Source: Eubacteriales Family XIII. Incertae Sedis bacterium
GTDB lineage: Bacteria; Bacillota_A; Clostridia; Peptostreptococcales; Anaerovoracaceae
Assembly: GCA_031278145.1 (NCBI GenBank)
Contig: JAITLA010000107.1
Span: 1-22,451, forward strand
Length of the DNA stretch: 22,451 nt
Reading direction: 5' to 3'
Both the position numbers and the translations under genes were made by a program. The notes beneath the pieces are model-generated. The model saw only the letters and a program-made list of their open reading frames with translations, had not been told where the DNA came from and ran no database searches. This document shows, one piece after another, positions 1 to 7,341 of this stretch. Within the stretch, counting starts at the first letter, position 1, and the number at the start of each line of letters is the position of its first letter.

Positions 1-10
1 TCCTCTCCCA

Positions 11-742
11 CTATATCCGCACGCTCACATTGGGCTGCGCGTAGCGCACGGCGACCGCCATATCGTGCAGCTCCCCCGGCGTATAGGGCGGCTTCGCCTC
101 CGGCGCGTTCGCGTCCACGACGCGGAGCGCGCCGTCCTCCGTCACGGGCTTGTAGAGCTGCAACACGAAGCGGTCAAGCCGCGGTAGCGACTCCGCCATT
201 TCCGCGAGCCCCCTCGCCGTGATCTGCGGGATCACCGTCACGCGCACCTCGTAAGGGATGCCGGCGGCGGAGAGCAGCGCAAGGCTTTCGCGCAGTCCCG
301 CGCCGCCCAAGGCGCCCGCGCCGCAGATCGCGTCGTACATGGGGAGCGGCGCCTTATAGTCCACGGCCGCGAAATCCACGAGCCCGTCCTCCAGCATGGT
401 GCGCAAGACCTCCGGCCTGCTGCCGTTCGTGTCGAGCTTGACGCGATAGCCGAGCCGCTTCAGACCGCGCGCGAAGGAATACAGACCGCCCTGCAGCGTC
501 GCCTCCCCGCCGGAGAGCACAACGCCGTCCAAAAACCCGCTGCGCTTCCGCAGAAAGGACATCACAAAATCCATGTCCATAAGCGGCGGATCCTTCAGAA
601 TGCGCCGGTTGTGACAATAATAGCAGTCGTAATTGCAGCCGGCGAAGAACAGCACCGCGGACAGGCAGCCCGGAAAATCGATTGTGCTGCTTCTCTGCAG
701 GCCGGCGAGGCGCAGACTTTTTTCAAAGGGCAGTATGTTCAT
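11..742 (-). CDS. nrdG: Anaerobic ribonucleotide reductase activating protein (radical SAM)
   Basis: This radical-SAM activase makes the glycyl radical on NrdD in the cytoplasm, using S-adenosylmethionine and a [4Fe-4S] cluster. The cluster motif CxxxCxxC is seen as C36, C40 and C43 (GCNYDCYYCHN), and an SGGEATLQ stretch follows as the usual GGE SAM-contact motif. The protein begins MNILPFEKSLRLAG and reaches the family landmark IDFPG near residue 21. From this ATG it is 243 aa, normal for the family. The frame stays open upstream to a TTG at 796, only a few bases after the nrdD stop, which would add 18 residues. No strong Shine-Dalgarno decides between them; the ATG is chosen because the extra residues do not look like family sequence. 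It is almost certainly co-transcribed with nrdD. Confidence 0.9.
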   Translation of the reverse strand: MNILPFEKSLRLAGLQRSSTIDFPGCLSAVLFFAGCNYDCYYCHNRRILKDPPLMDMDFVMSFLRKRSGFLDGVVLSGGEATLQGGLYSFARGLKRLGYRVKLDTNGSRPEVLRTMLEDGLVDFAAVDYKAPLPMYDAICGAGALGGAGLRESLALLSAAGIPYEVRVTVIPQITARGLAEMAESLPRLDRFVLQLYKPVTEDGALRVVDANAPEAKPPYTPGELHDMAVAVRYAQPNVSVRI

Positions 743-801
743 GGCGCAGGTCCCCGCCCGCATCCGAAAAAGCCGGGCCTCGAAGCTTCCGGGCAACGCC
801 G

Positions 802-2904
802 CTATTCGTTTGCGTTCCGTTCCGCGATAACGTATTTCTTTCGTTCGTCGTATTCCGCCTTCTTGCCCTTGTGGTAATGCTGCACGGGGCGCAGGTAACC
901 CACGACGCGGCTCCAGACCTCCGTGTCCGCGCCACAGGAGGGGCAGGCAAAGTGCTCGCCCGCGATGTAGCCGTGCGCGTTGCAGATGGAAAAGGTCGGC
1001 GTCAGCGAAATGTACGGCAGCTTGTAATGCGTGAAGGTCTTTTTGATCAGCTTCTTCGCCACCTCGATGTCGGGGATGCGCTCGCCGAGGTAAAAATGCA
1101 GCACGGTGCCGCCCGTGTAGAGGCTCTGCAGCTCGTCCTGCAGGTCGAGCGTTTCGAATATATCGTCCGTAAAGCCGACGGGCAACTGGCTTGAGTTCGT
1201 GTAATACGGCGTTTCCCGCGTACCGGCGCAGAGGATGTCCGGGTACTTCCTGCGGTCTATGTTCGCGAGGCGGTAGCTCGTGCCCTCCGCCGGCGTCGCT
1301 TCCAGGTTGTAGAAATGCCCCGTTTCCTCCTGAATCCGCGCGATCTGCTCACGCAGGTAGTGCATCGTGCCTATCGCGAATTTCTGGCCCTTCTCGCTCG
1401 TCAGATCGCTGCCGTCGCCGAAGAAATTCAGGCAGGCCTCGTTCATGCCTATGATGCCTATCGTGTTGAAATGGTTGTACCAGAATTCGCCCGTGCGGGC
1501 CTTGATGTTGCGCAGGTAATGCGCGGAATACGGATACATGCCGCGCAGCGTCTGGTTTTCGATCACCTTGCGCTTGATCTCGAGGCTGTTCTTCGCCACG
1601 TTCACGAGCCGCCACAGCCGCGCACGGAATTCGACCTCGCTCTTCGAGAAGTACGCGAGCCGCGGCAGGTTGATCGTCACCACGCCGATGGAGCCCGTCA
1701 TGGGATTGGAGCCGAACAGGCCGCCGCCGCGCTTCCTGAGCTCCTTCGTGTCCAGCCTGAGCCGGCAGCACATCGAGAGCGCGTCCTCGGGCGAGAGGTC
1801 GGAATTGATGTAATTGGAGAAATAGGGGATGCCGTATTTGCACGTGATCTCCATGAACTTGTTCACGACGGGGCTGTCCCAATCGAAGTCGTTCGTCACG
1901 TTGATCGTCGGAATCGGGAAGGTGAAGACGCGGCCCTTCGCGTCGCCCTCCAGCATGACATCGCAGAAGGCCTCGTTGAACATATCCATCTCGGCCTGAA
2001 ACGCGCCGTAGGTTTCGGGCATCAGCTTGCCGCCGACGATGACGGAGCTGTCCTTGAGCGTGCGCGGCGCCACGATGTCGAAGGTCAGGTTGGAGAAGGG
2101 ACACTGAAAGCCCACGCGCGTGGGCACGTTGATGTTGAAGATGAACTCCTGAAGCGCCTGCTTGACCTGCTTCGCATCGAGCCCGTCATAGCGTATGAAG
2201 GGCGCGCAATAGGTGTCTATCGAGGACCAAGCCTGGGCGCCCGCCGTTTCGCCCTGGGTCGTGAAGGTCGAATTCACGATCTGCCCGAGGAAGGCGCGCA
2301 GATGCCGCGGCGGCGAGGACTCGACCTTGCCGCTGACGCCCCCGAAGCCGTCCATCAGGAGCTGCCGCAGATCCCAGCCCGCGCAGTAGGGTCCGAAGAA
2401 GCCGAGGTCGTGCAGGTGGATGTCGCCCTCGATGTGCGCCTGCGCAACCTCGTGCGGGTAGACCTCATGCAGCCAATACTGCTTCGTGAAGGTTTCGCGC
2501 ACGTAGTTGTTCATGCCGTTTATGGATTTCTGCGTGTTCGCGTTCTCCTGTATCTGCCAATCCTTGTCGTCAAGGTAATCGGAGAACATCTGTATGGTGG
2601 CGCCGATCAGCGCGTTGCTCTCGCGCGCGCCCCTGCGCTTTTCACGGTAAAGGATAAAGGCCTTGGCCGTCTTCGCGTGGCCGTTTTCAATCAATACCTT
2701 CTCGGCCGTATCTTGAATATCCTCCACGAAGGCGATCCCCTCGGCGTCCTTGGGCACGAGCTCGACCACCTGCGCGCTCAGCTTGTAGGCCAAGTCGAAG
2801 TCATTGCCACCGACCGCCTCCGCAGCCTTGTAGAGCGCCCACGCGATCTTCTCCCGCTCAAACGGCGCCAATTCGTTGTTTCGTTTCCTGACTTTTGCGA
2901 TCAT
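802..2904 (-). CDS. nrdD: Anaerobic (class III) ribonucleoside-triphosphate reductase
   Basis: This enzyme reduces ribonucleoside triphosphates to dNTPs without oxygen, using a glycyl radical. The 700-aa product has an N-terminal ATP-cone allosteric domain (about residues 1-92, starting MIAKVRKRNNELAPFEREKI) and a large catalytic domain with the family stretches QCPFSNLTFD and GSNPMTGSIGVVTINLPRL. Near the C-terminus is a metal-binding region (C641, H644, C654, C657) and then the radical loop RVVGYL, with G669 as the expected radical site. The ATG at 2904 is preceded by GGAGG about ten bases upstream. nrdG follows after a very short gap, so the pair is one operon. A consensus promoter with an NrdR-box-like sequence lies about 110 bp upstream. 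Full length, no defect seen. Confidence 0.96.
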   Translation of the reverse strand: MIAKVRKRNNELAPFEREKIAWALYKAAEAVGGNDFDLAYKLSAQVVELVPKDAEGIAFVEDIQDTAEKVLIENGHAKTAKAFILYREKRRGARESNALIGATIQMFSDYLDDKDWQIQENANTQKSINGMNNYVRETFTKQYWLHEVYPHEVAQAHIEGDIHLHDLGFFGPYCAGWDLRQLLMDGFGGVSGKVESSPPRHLRAFLGQIVNSTFTTQGETAGAQAWSSIDTYCAPFIRYDGLDAKQVKQALQEFIFNINVPTRVGFQCPFSNLTFDIVAPRTLKDSSVIVGGKLMPETYGAFQAEMDMFNEAFCDVMLEGDAKGRVFTFPIPTINVTNDFDWDSPVVNKFMEITCKYGIPYFSNYINSDLSPEDALSMCCRLRLDTKELRKRGGGLFGSNPMTGSIGVVTINLPRLAYFSKSEVEFRARLWRLVNVAKNSLEIKRKVIENQTLRGMYPYSAHYLRNIKARTGEFWYNHFNTIGIIGMNEACLNFFGDGSDLTSEKGQKFAIGTMHYLREQIARIQEETGHFYNLEATPAEGTSYRLANIDRRKYPDILCAGTRETPYYTNSSQLPVGFTDDIFETLDLQDELQSLYTGGTVLHFYLGERIPDIEVAKKLIKKTFTHYKLPYISLTPTFSICNAHGYIAGEHFACPSCGADTEVWSRVVGYLRPVQHYHKGKKAEYDERKKYVIAERNANE

Positions 2905-3008
2905 AACGACAAATCCTCCAACAGCAAAAAAATCCCGGCAAGTCCAAGCCCTCCGGCGCGGCGCGGGGGCCTTTTTGCACCGGATGGTGTACGAAAGCCA
3001 CCGGCTTC

Positions 3009-3024
3009 ATGCTATATATTGTAA
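3009..3024. promoter_or_regulatory. Candidate NrdR box overlapping the nrdDG -10
   Basis: The core CTATATATTG at 3012-3021 fits CwATATaTwG, the centre of the palindromic NrdR box known from ribonucleotide reductase promoters. It overlaps the -10 hexamer, as expected for a repressor site. Only one box is visible, although NrdR sites usually come in pairs, and the outer bases of the consensus match poorly. Confidence 0.5.
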
Positions 3025-3046
3025 TGGCCACGGGAGGCAATGTCAA
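3018..3046 (-). promoter_or_regulatory. Sigma-70-type promoter of nrdDG
   Basis: Read on the minus strand, TTGACA (3046-3041) is followed after exactly 17 bases by TACAAT (3023-3018). This is a near-perfect housekeeping promoter facing nrdD, leaving a leader of about 105 nt. No other promoter-like pair was seen between here and nrdD. Confidence 0.8.
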
Positions 3047-3077
3047 TTGAAAATCAAAAATAAATCAGATTTCGGAT

Positions 3078-3310
3078 GGTTTGGTTTCACGGTTCAAAGG
3101 CAGGCGGCCTTGGGCTTGGTAATCCTCTCCGCTCTTCGCAACGCCGCAAAAAACGCGGCGTTTGTGCTCGCTGCGGTGGCCGCAAAGAACGCGGCCCTGG
3201 AATACCGCAATGACGCTTCGTGGAATACCAAGCCCGAGGCCTAGAAATAGCCGGCTTTTGCATGGGGTGAGAACAGTAACGGTTTGGTTTCACGGTTCAA
3301 AGGCAGGCGG
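3078..3310. repeat. 30-bp direct repeats enclosing a twin-hairpin element
   Basis: An identical 30-bp sequence (starting GGTTTGGTTTCACGG) occurs at 3078-3107 and 3281-3310. Between them is an inverted repeat, 3107-3121 against 3226-3240 (14 of 15 positions pair), enclosing two nearly identical hairpins. GCCGCAAARAACGCGGC occurs at 3143-3159 and 3179-3195 with one difference. The stems are ACGCCGC/GCGGCGT and GGCCGC/GCGGCC, with 7-nt loops AAAAAAC and AAAGAAC. A 9-bp direct repeat TGGAATACC lies at 3198-3206 and 3221-3229. This looks like a mobile intergenic repeat or a structured RNA. A frame is open across part of it, but it is low-complexity and recognisably not protein-like. The rest of the 2905-3321 gap holds only the nrdDG promoter and leader. 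Confidence 0.65.
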
Positions 3311-3321
3311 GCGGCGGCCGC

Positions 3322-3834
3322 TTATCTCTTCTTCCTGCGGCCGCCGATATAAGGTTTGACGGATGCTTGCAGCCTGTCGGCTATTGCCTTGCTGCCCACC
3401 AGAAACATCACGATATTGTCTTCATCGTCCACATCGGTGTATTCCGCCACGAAAAAATGCCGAAACGCGGGCTTGTTGAGCACGAACGCAAGCGGGCCGT
3501 AGGCTATCACGCCGAACCTGCGCTTCCGCTCCCGCTTCGTCGTAAAGCTGTCCACCTTCTTGATCTTGCCGTACTCTATCCGCCCGTTGTTTCCTTCCTT
3601 ATCGAACAGCACCAATTCCGACCCGGTCAAGCCGAGGCTCAGGCGGGCGGGTTTGGGCATCGGGGGAAAGCCTCCCTGATAGATGACGTTTTCAACGATC
3701 TCCGACATGGGACCGTAGATGTCCTCCATCCTCTTGTGCAAAGCGTTCCTCACCTTGAGCAGCCTGTCGCCGCGGTACAAGGTGAATATCAAGAAGAGAA
3801 CGAGAGCGCATCCGATCATTATTTTGAAATCCAT
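3322..3834 (-). CDS. Membrane-anchored hypothetical protein with possible PH-like domain
   Basis: A 170-aa protein of unrecognised family. Residues about 4-20 (KIMIGCALVLFLIFTLY) form one transmembrane segment or uncleaved signal anchor, followed by basic residues, so the rest is probably cytoplasmic. The middle (RLSLGLTGSELVLFDKEGNNGRIEYGKIKKVDSF) resembles the beta-strand pattern of bacterial PH-like domains; this is a weak inference. The C-terminus is very basic (GGRRKKR). The ATG at 3834 has a GGGGGAGAAGG ribosome binding site just upstream and codon use like its neighbours, so it is probably a real gene. It stands alone between repeat-rich regions, with no clear promoter and no functional link to nrdD or etfA. 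Confidence 0.7.
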   Translation of the reverse strand: MDFKIMIGCALVLFLIFTLYRGDRLLKVRNALHKRMEDIYGPMSEIVENVIYQGGFPPMPKPARLSLGLTGSELVLFDKEGNNGRIEYGKIKKVDSFTTKRERKRRFGVIAYGPLAFVLNKPAFRHFFVAEYTDVDDEDNIVMFLVGSKAIADRLQASVKPYIGGRRKKR

Positions 3835-3878
3835 TCGCCTTCTCCCCCGTTACCACTCAGACCCATGCGGGTTACTAT

Positions 3879-4198
3879 TTCAGATGCGAAGCGGCTCGCC
3901 GCATTCCGTTTGAGTACACACGGGGACGGTTCTTTTGTGTATTGGGCAGGTTTGGCACTGTGGCCTGTGCCGGTAAATCACGCAATTCCAACATTGTATG
4001 TGTTACACAAATGAACCGTCCCCATGTGTTCTGCGCCCAATGCCGACTTTTTCAGTGGCCTCTTCGCTTCAGCGGGATAATTCAAATGCGAAACGGCTCG
4101 CCGCATTCCGTTTGGATTCCGCCAAAATCTTTGGCGGACAGCGGTGAGCGGCATTCGCCGTTTCGCTTCAGCGGGATAATTCAGATGCGAAACGGCTC
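3879..4198. repeat. Short interspersed repeat, three copies with internal hairpins
   Basis: A unit beginning TTCARATGCGAARCGGCTC occurs at 3879-3911 and 4081-4113 (33 bp, two differences) and as a 19-bp partial at 4180-4198. The last two copies share a longer 37-bp block (4063-4099 and 4162-4198) at a 99-bp period with one mismatch. The array contains two hairpins: TCCGCCAAA/TTTGGCGGA (4118-4138, 3-nt loop) and GCCGTTTCGC/GCGAAACGGC (4157-4166 with 4187-4196). The last copy runs into the etfA stop codon. The hairpins could end or protect the etfA transcript, but no clear U-tract follows. The 3835-4196 gap otherwise holds only the 116-bp element. Confidence 0.7.
3916..4062. repeat. 116-bp dispersed element (copy 1), REP/MITE-like
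   Basis: Positions 3947-4062 match the reverse complement of 22336-22451 with only two mismatches. Copy 1 also shows imperfect inverted arms, ACACGGGGACGGTTC at 3918-3932 and GAACCGTCCCCATGTGT at 4013-4029, so the unit can fold on itself. The GGGGACGGTTC core with flanking ACA/TGT recalls, from memory, dispersed palindromes linked to IS200-like REP-associated transposases in Clostridia. No transposase is present here, so it would be non-autonomous. It sits between copies of the short repeat, as if inserted there. One edge is fixed at 4062 by comparison with copy 2; the other is uncertain. Confidence 0.75.
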
Positions 4199-5180
4199 AA
4201 GCGAGCTTCTTGAATTCCTCCGTCAAAAGCGGCACGATCTCGAAGAGGTCCCCCACGATGCCGTAGTCCGCCAGCGTGAAGATGTTGGCCTCGGGGTCCT
4301 TGTTGATCGCGACGATCACCTTCGAGGAGCCCATGCCCGCCAGATGCTGTATCGCGCCCGAGATCCCGCAGGCGATGTAGAGCGTGGGCGAAACGGTCTT
4401 GCCGGTCTGCCCCACTTGGAACTTCTGGTCAATCCAGCCCGCGTCCACCGCCGCGCGCGACGCGCCCACCGCCGCGCCGATCACGTCCGCGCATTCCTCC
4501 AGTATCTTGTAGTTCTCGGGCCCCTTCATGCCGCGCCCGCCGGATATGATGACGTCGGCCTCGATCAGCTCGGGCCGCGCGGACACCGCTATCGCGACTT
4601 CTTTCACAATCGCTCTGAGATCGGCCGCGTCGATGTCCGCCGTCTTGTTCACGATTTCGGCTTGCCGCGACGCGTCCGGCGTCGCAAGCGGAAAGGTGTT
4701 CGGCCTTATCGTCGCCAACACCGGTTCGGCGTTTGCCGCGACTTGCGCGAAGGCCTTCCCGCCGTAGACGGGACGCTTGAAGGAGAGGAAGCTCGCTTCG
4801 TCCGCTTCCATGCCCGTGCAGTCCGACGCCATGCCCACGCCGAGGCGCTGCGCGAGCCGCGGCGCAAGGTCCTTGCCCACGGCCGTGTTCCCGAGCAGAA
4901 CGGCCTTCGGCGCTTCCTCCCGTATCAGCTTGTTCAGCACCGAGGTGTATGCCCCCGTCGTGTAGTCCTTGAGCCTCTCGTCGTCCACGAGGATCACCCT
5001 GTCCGCGCCGTAGGGCACGACCTTCGCGGCCAAATCCCCCATCCCGCCGCCCACAAGCACGGCGGTGAGGGGCTCGCCGGCTTTGTCCGCGATGTCGCGC
5101 GCCTTGCTCAGAAGCTCGAGGGACACCTTGCGCACCTCGGATTTGTTTTGCTCGACGACGATCCAAATTCCCTTTGCCAT
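4197..5180 (-). CDS. etfA: Electron transfer flavoprotein alpha subunit
   Basis: The FAD-binding large subunit of ETF, which accepts electrons from acyl-CoA dehydrogenases in the cytoplasm. The 327-aa product begins MAKGIWIVVEQNKSEVRKVS. It carries the C-terminal FAD-domain motifs GGRGMKGPENY (about 214-224), SRAAVDAGW (241-249), GQTGKTVSPTLYIACGISGAIQH (257-279) and INKDPEANIF (292-301), and ends normally. An ATG at 5201 overlaps the etfB stop as ATGA and would add seven residues (MTRREGK). However, AAGGAGGG at 5189-5196 lies within that extension, exactly 8 nt before the ATG at 5180, so 5180 is the start. It is the last gene of the long acyl-CoA operon. Whether this ETF bifurcates electrons cannot be decided by eye. 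Confidence 0.95.
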   Translation of the reverse strand: MAKGIWIVVEQNKSEVRKVSLELLSKARDIADKAGEPLTAVLVGGGMGDLAAKVVPYGADRVILVDDERLKDYTTGAYTSVLNKLIREEAPKAVLLGNTAVGKDLAPRLAQRLGVGMASDCTGMEADEASFLSFKRPVYGGKAFAQVAANAEPVLATIRPNTFPLATPDASRQAEIVNKTADIDAADLRAIVKEVAIAVSARPELIEADVIISGGRGMKGPENYKILEECADVIGAAVGASRAAVDAGWIDQKFQVGQTGKTVSPTLYIACGISGAIQHLAGMGSSKVIVAINKDPEANIFTLADYGIVGDLFEIVPLLTEEFKKLA

Positions 5181-5197
5181 TTTCCCTTCCCTCCTTG

Positions 5198-5971
5198 TCA
5201 TACGACCTTCGCTTCTTCGCGCAGGAGCCGCGCCAGTTCGCGCGCCGCCTCCGCCGCCTCTCCGGGAATCAGCTTCCCGCCCGCGCGCGGGCTCGGCAGG
5301 CTGTATTTCGGCGCGTGCATCTTGGGCGCCGCGTCTTCGGCGGCAAGCCCCAGGTCCGCGAGATTTCGCACGGAAATCTCCTTCTTCTTCGCGCCCATGA
5401 TCCCCTTCATGCTCGGCAGGCGCGGCTCGTTCAGGCCCTTCTGCGCCGTGAGCACCGCGGGCAGCTTCACCTCCAGCAGCTCCGTGCCTCCGTCTATCTC
5501 TCGCGTGACCCGCGCCGTGTCGCCTTCGATCTCCAGCTTGAGTATGCTGCTCACGGAGGGAACCCCCAGCGCGTCCGCCATGCGGACCGCCACCTGCCCG
5601 GAACCGTCGTCCACGGCGATGCGCCCCGCGAGCACCAGGTCGTGGGGCAGCTCGGAAACGGCCTTGCCCAGCACCTTCGCGACGGCCCACTCGTCCGCGT
5701 TCGCCAGGGCGGGGTCGTCTATCCGCACGGCTTTGTCGCAGCCCATCGCGAGGGCCGTCCGCACGGAGGCCTCCGCTTTCTCCCCGCCCACGCTGACGAC
5801 CGTCACTTCGCCTCCGTGTTTCTCTTTCAGCTTCAGCGCTTCCTCGATGGCGAATTCGTCATAGGGGTTGATGACCAGATTCACCCCGCTTCCGTCTATG
5901 TCCCCTTTGCCGTCCAATACGATCTTGGCTTCCGTGTCGAAGGTCTGTTTCATGCTGACGACGATGTTCAT
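5198..5971 (-). CDS. etfB: Electron transfer flavoprotein beta subunit
   Basis: The small ETF subunit, partner of EtfA, passing electrons between acyl-CoA dehydrogenase and downstream carriers. The 257-aa product starts MNIVVSMKQTFDTEAKI. It contains the family stretches NPYDEFAIEEALKLKE, AGRIAVDDGSGQVAVRMADALG and the C-terminal signature RLPSMKGIMGAKKKEI. The ATG at 5971 is chosen because an AAGGAGG site lies just upstream. The frame continues upstream through a low-complexity 15-bp repeat that would encode only a Lys/Arg/Gly-rich tail. Its stop codon lies 17 bp before the etfA start, so the two are translated from one message. Immediately upstream is the short acyl-CoA dehydrogenase. Confidence 0.95.
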   Translation of the reverse strand: MNIVVSMKQTFDTEAKIVLDGKGDIDGSGVNLVINPYDEFAIEEALKLKEKHGGEVTVVSVGGEKAEASVRTALAMGCDKAVRIDDPALANADEWAVAKVLGKAVSELPHDLVLAGRIAVDDGSGQVAVRMADALGVPSVSSILKLEIEGDTARVTREIDGGTELLEVKLPAVLTAQKGLNEPRLPSMKGIMGAKKKEISVRNLADLGLAAEDAAPKMHAPKYSLPSPRAGGKLIPGEAAEAARELARLLREEAKVV

Positions 5972-5984
5972 TCCTTTCCTCCTT

Positions 5985-6029
5985 CTCGTCTTCCCTTTTC
6001 TCGTCTTCCCTTTTCCCGTCTTCCCTTTT
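5985..6029. repeat. 15-bp tandem repeat, three units, upstream of etfB
   Basis: Three consecutive units (CTCGTCTTCCCTTTT, twice exact and once with one change) occupy 5985-5999, 6000-6014 and 6015-6029. On the etfB message they read as purine-rich AAAAGGGAAGACGAG, just before the true AAGGAGG site. They fill the gap between the short acyl-CoA dehydrogenase and etfB and could vary in number by slippage. Confidence 0.8.
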
Positions 6030-6038
6030 CCCCGCCCC

Positions 6039-7184
6039 TCAGTCTTTGAGTATGTTCGCCGCAATAACGACGCGCTGTATCTCGCTCGTGCCTTCGTAGA
6101 TCTCCGTGATCTTCGCGTCCCGCATCATGCGCTCCGCCGGGTAGTCGCGCGTGTAGCCGTATCCGCCCAGAATCTGCACCGCCTGCGTGGTCACGGCGTT
6201 CGCCGTTTCCGCCGCGAACACCTTCGCCATCGCCGCGTGCTTCGACACGGGAATCTTGTGCTCGCTCGCAATGTGGGCCGCTTGGTACACCAGTAGGCGC
6301 GCCGCCTCGATTTGAATCGCCATGTCCGCCAGCTTGAACCCAATCGCCTGCAGCGCCGCAATCGGTTTTCCGAACTGCTCCCGCTCCTTCGCGTATTTCA
6401 GGGCCAGCTCATACGCCCCCTGCGCGATCCCCAGCGCCTGCGACGCGATCCCGATCCGTCCGTAGTCCAGCGTCGTCATCGCGATCTTGAAGCCTTCCCC
6501 TTCCTTGCCCAGCAGGTTCTCCGCCGGAATTCGCACGTTCTCGAACACCAGCTCGTAGGTCGCCGACGAGCGGATCCCCATCTTCTTTTCTTTCTTCCCG
6601 AACGTGAAGCCCGGCGTGTCCTTCTCCAGGATGAAGGCCGCGATCCCTTTGTTCCCTTTGCTCTTGTCCATCTGCGCCGTGATCACGTAGATGTCCGCGT
6701 GGTAGCCGTTCGTGATGAACACCTTGCTCCCGTTGATCACGTAAGAATCGCCCTCGCGCACCGCCGTTGTGCGCGTGCCCGACGCGTCGGAGCCCGCCAT
6801 CGATTCCGTCAGCCCGAAGGCCCCCATCTTCTCGCCCGTCGCCAGGGGACACAGGTATTTCTTCTTCTGCGCCTCCGTTCCGAACAAGTGGATCGGGTTC
6901 GCGCACAGGCTCGAATGCGCCGAGATCGTCACCCCCAGCGAGGCGTCCACGCGCGACAGCTCCTCCACCGTGATCGCGTAGGAAATGTAGTCCGCTCCCA
7001 CCCCGTCGTATTCCTCAGGAAAGGTCACGCCCGCAAGACCCAGCTCGCCGCACTTCTTCCACAGCTCCAGCGGGAATTCTTCCTTCTCGTCCCGCTCCTC
7101 CGCCCCCGGCGCCGCCTCCGCTTCCGCAAAGTCGCGCACCATCTTCCGCATCATGATGTGGTCTTCCGTCAATTCAAAATTCAT
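6039..7184 (-). CDS. Short-chain acyl-CoA dehydrogenase (butyryl-CoA dehydrogenase-like)
   Basis: An FAD enzyme that interconverts a saturated acyl-CoA and its 2-enoyl-CoA, exchanging electrons with EtfAB. The 381 aa are standard length for the butyryl/short-chain group. Visible motifs are [14 protein letters not shown] (FAD and substrate loop), [67 protein letters not shown], and the catalytic-base segment [11 protein letters not shown] with E364 as the expected base. The ATG at 7184 has AAAGGAG just upstream. Directly followed by etfB-etfA, the usual bcd-etf arrangement, although here far from hbd-crt. Substrate length cannot be read with certainty; butyryl-CoA is the best guess. Confidence 0.93.
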   Translation of the reverse strand: MNFELTEDHIMMRKMVRDFAEAEAAPGAEERDEKEEFPLELWKKCGELGLAGVTFPEEYDGVGADYISYAITVEELSRVDASLGVTISAHSSLCANPIHLFGTEAQKKKYLCPLATGEKMGAFGLTESMAGSDASGTRTTAVREGDSYVINGSKVFITNGYHADIYVITAQMDKSKGNKGIAAFILEKDTPGFTFGKKEKKMGIRSSATYELVFENVRIPAENLLGKEGEGFKIAMTTLDYGRIGIASQALGIAQGAYELALKYAKEREQFGKPIAALQAIGFKLADMAIQIEAARLLVYQAAHIASEHKIPVSKHAAMAKVFAAETANAVTTQAVQILGGYGYTRDYPAERMMRDAKITEIYEGTSEIQRVVIAANILKD

Positions 7185-7233
7185 TCCGTTCTCCTTTCAG
7201 ATGAACAGCCTTTTGCATGCCGCCGTGCCTCGA

Positions 7234-7307
7234 AACGGCCGGGCGGCCGTTCGCCCGTACATGACGCGACAGCAAAGAGCCGGCTTTCGTCGAAGCTCCT
7301 TGCTGTC
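7234..7307 (-). other. Two hairpins between the MFS gene and the acyl-CoA dehydrogenase gene
   Basis: Downstream of the MFS stop lies a stem of 12 pairs in 13 positions (7268-7280 with 7295-7307, 14-nt loop), then a perfect AACGGCC/GGCCGTT stem with a 4-nt loop (7234-7251). Neither is followed by a U-run on the transcribed strand. They look more like mRNA-stability or processing structures inside the operon than a full terminator. Confidence 0.45.
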
Positions 7308-7341
7308 ACGATCAAACAAATCACTATGGGCCGAGGCCGTG

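Noticed and set aside
1315..3024. Long plus-strand open frame (569 aa) opposite nrdD
   Set aside because: Mirror frame of nrdD in GC-rich DNA with no motifs; nrdD is certain.
3879..4198. CRISPR-like array
   Set aside because: Only three imperfect copies, irregular spacing, no cas genes, and the repeats are palindromic intergenic units.
5198..5690. N-terminal extension of the etfA frame through etfB
   Set aside because: The added sequence is the shifted frame of etfB and lacks family character. A strong AAGGAGGG site fixes the start at 5180.
3942..5864. Long plus-strand open frame (640 aa) opposite etfA and etfB
   Set aside because: It is antisense to two clear genes, Arg/His/Ala-rich, and arises from high GC at third positions. 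No ribosome binding site or family signal.
7210..7230. Sigma-54-like GGCAC...TGCA upstream of the short acyl-CoA dehydrogenase (minus strand)
   Set aside because: The GG to GC spacing is 11 rather than the strict 10, and the -24 lacks the leading T, so it is probably chance.
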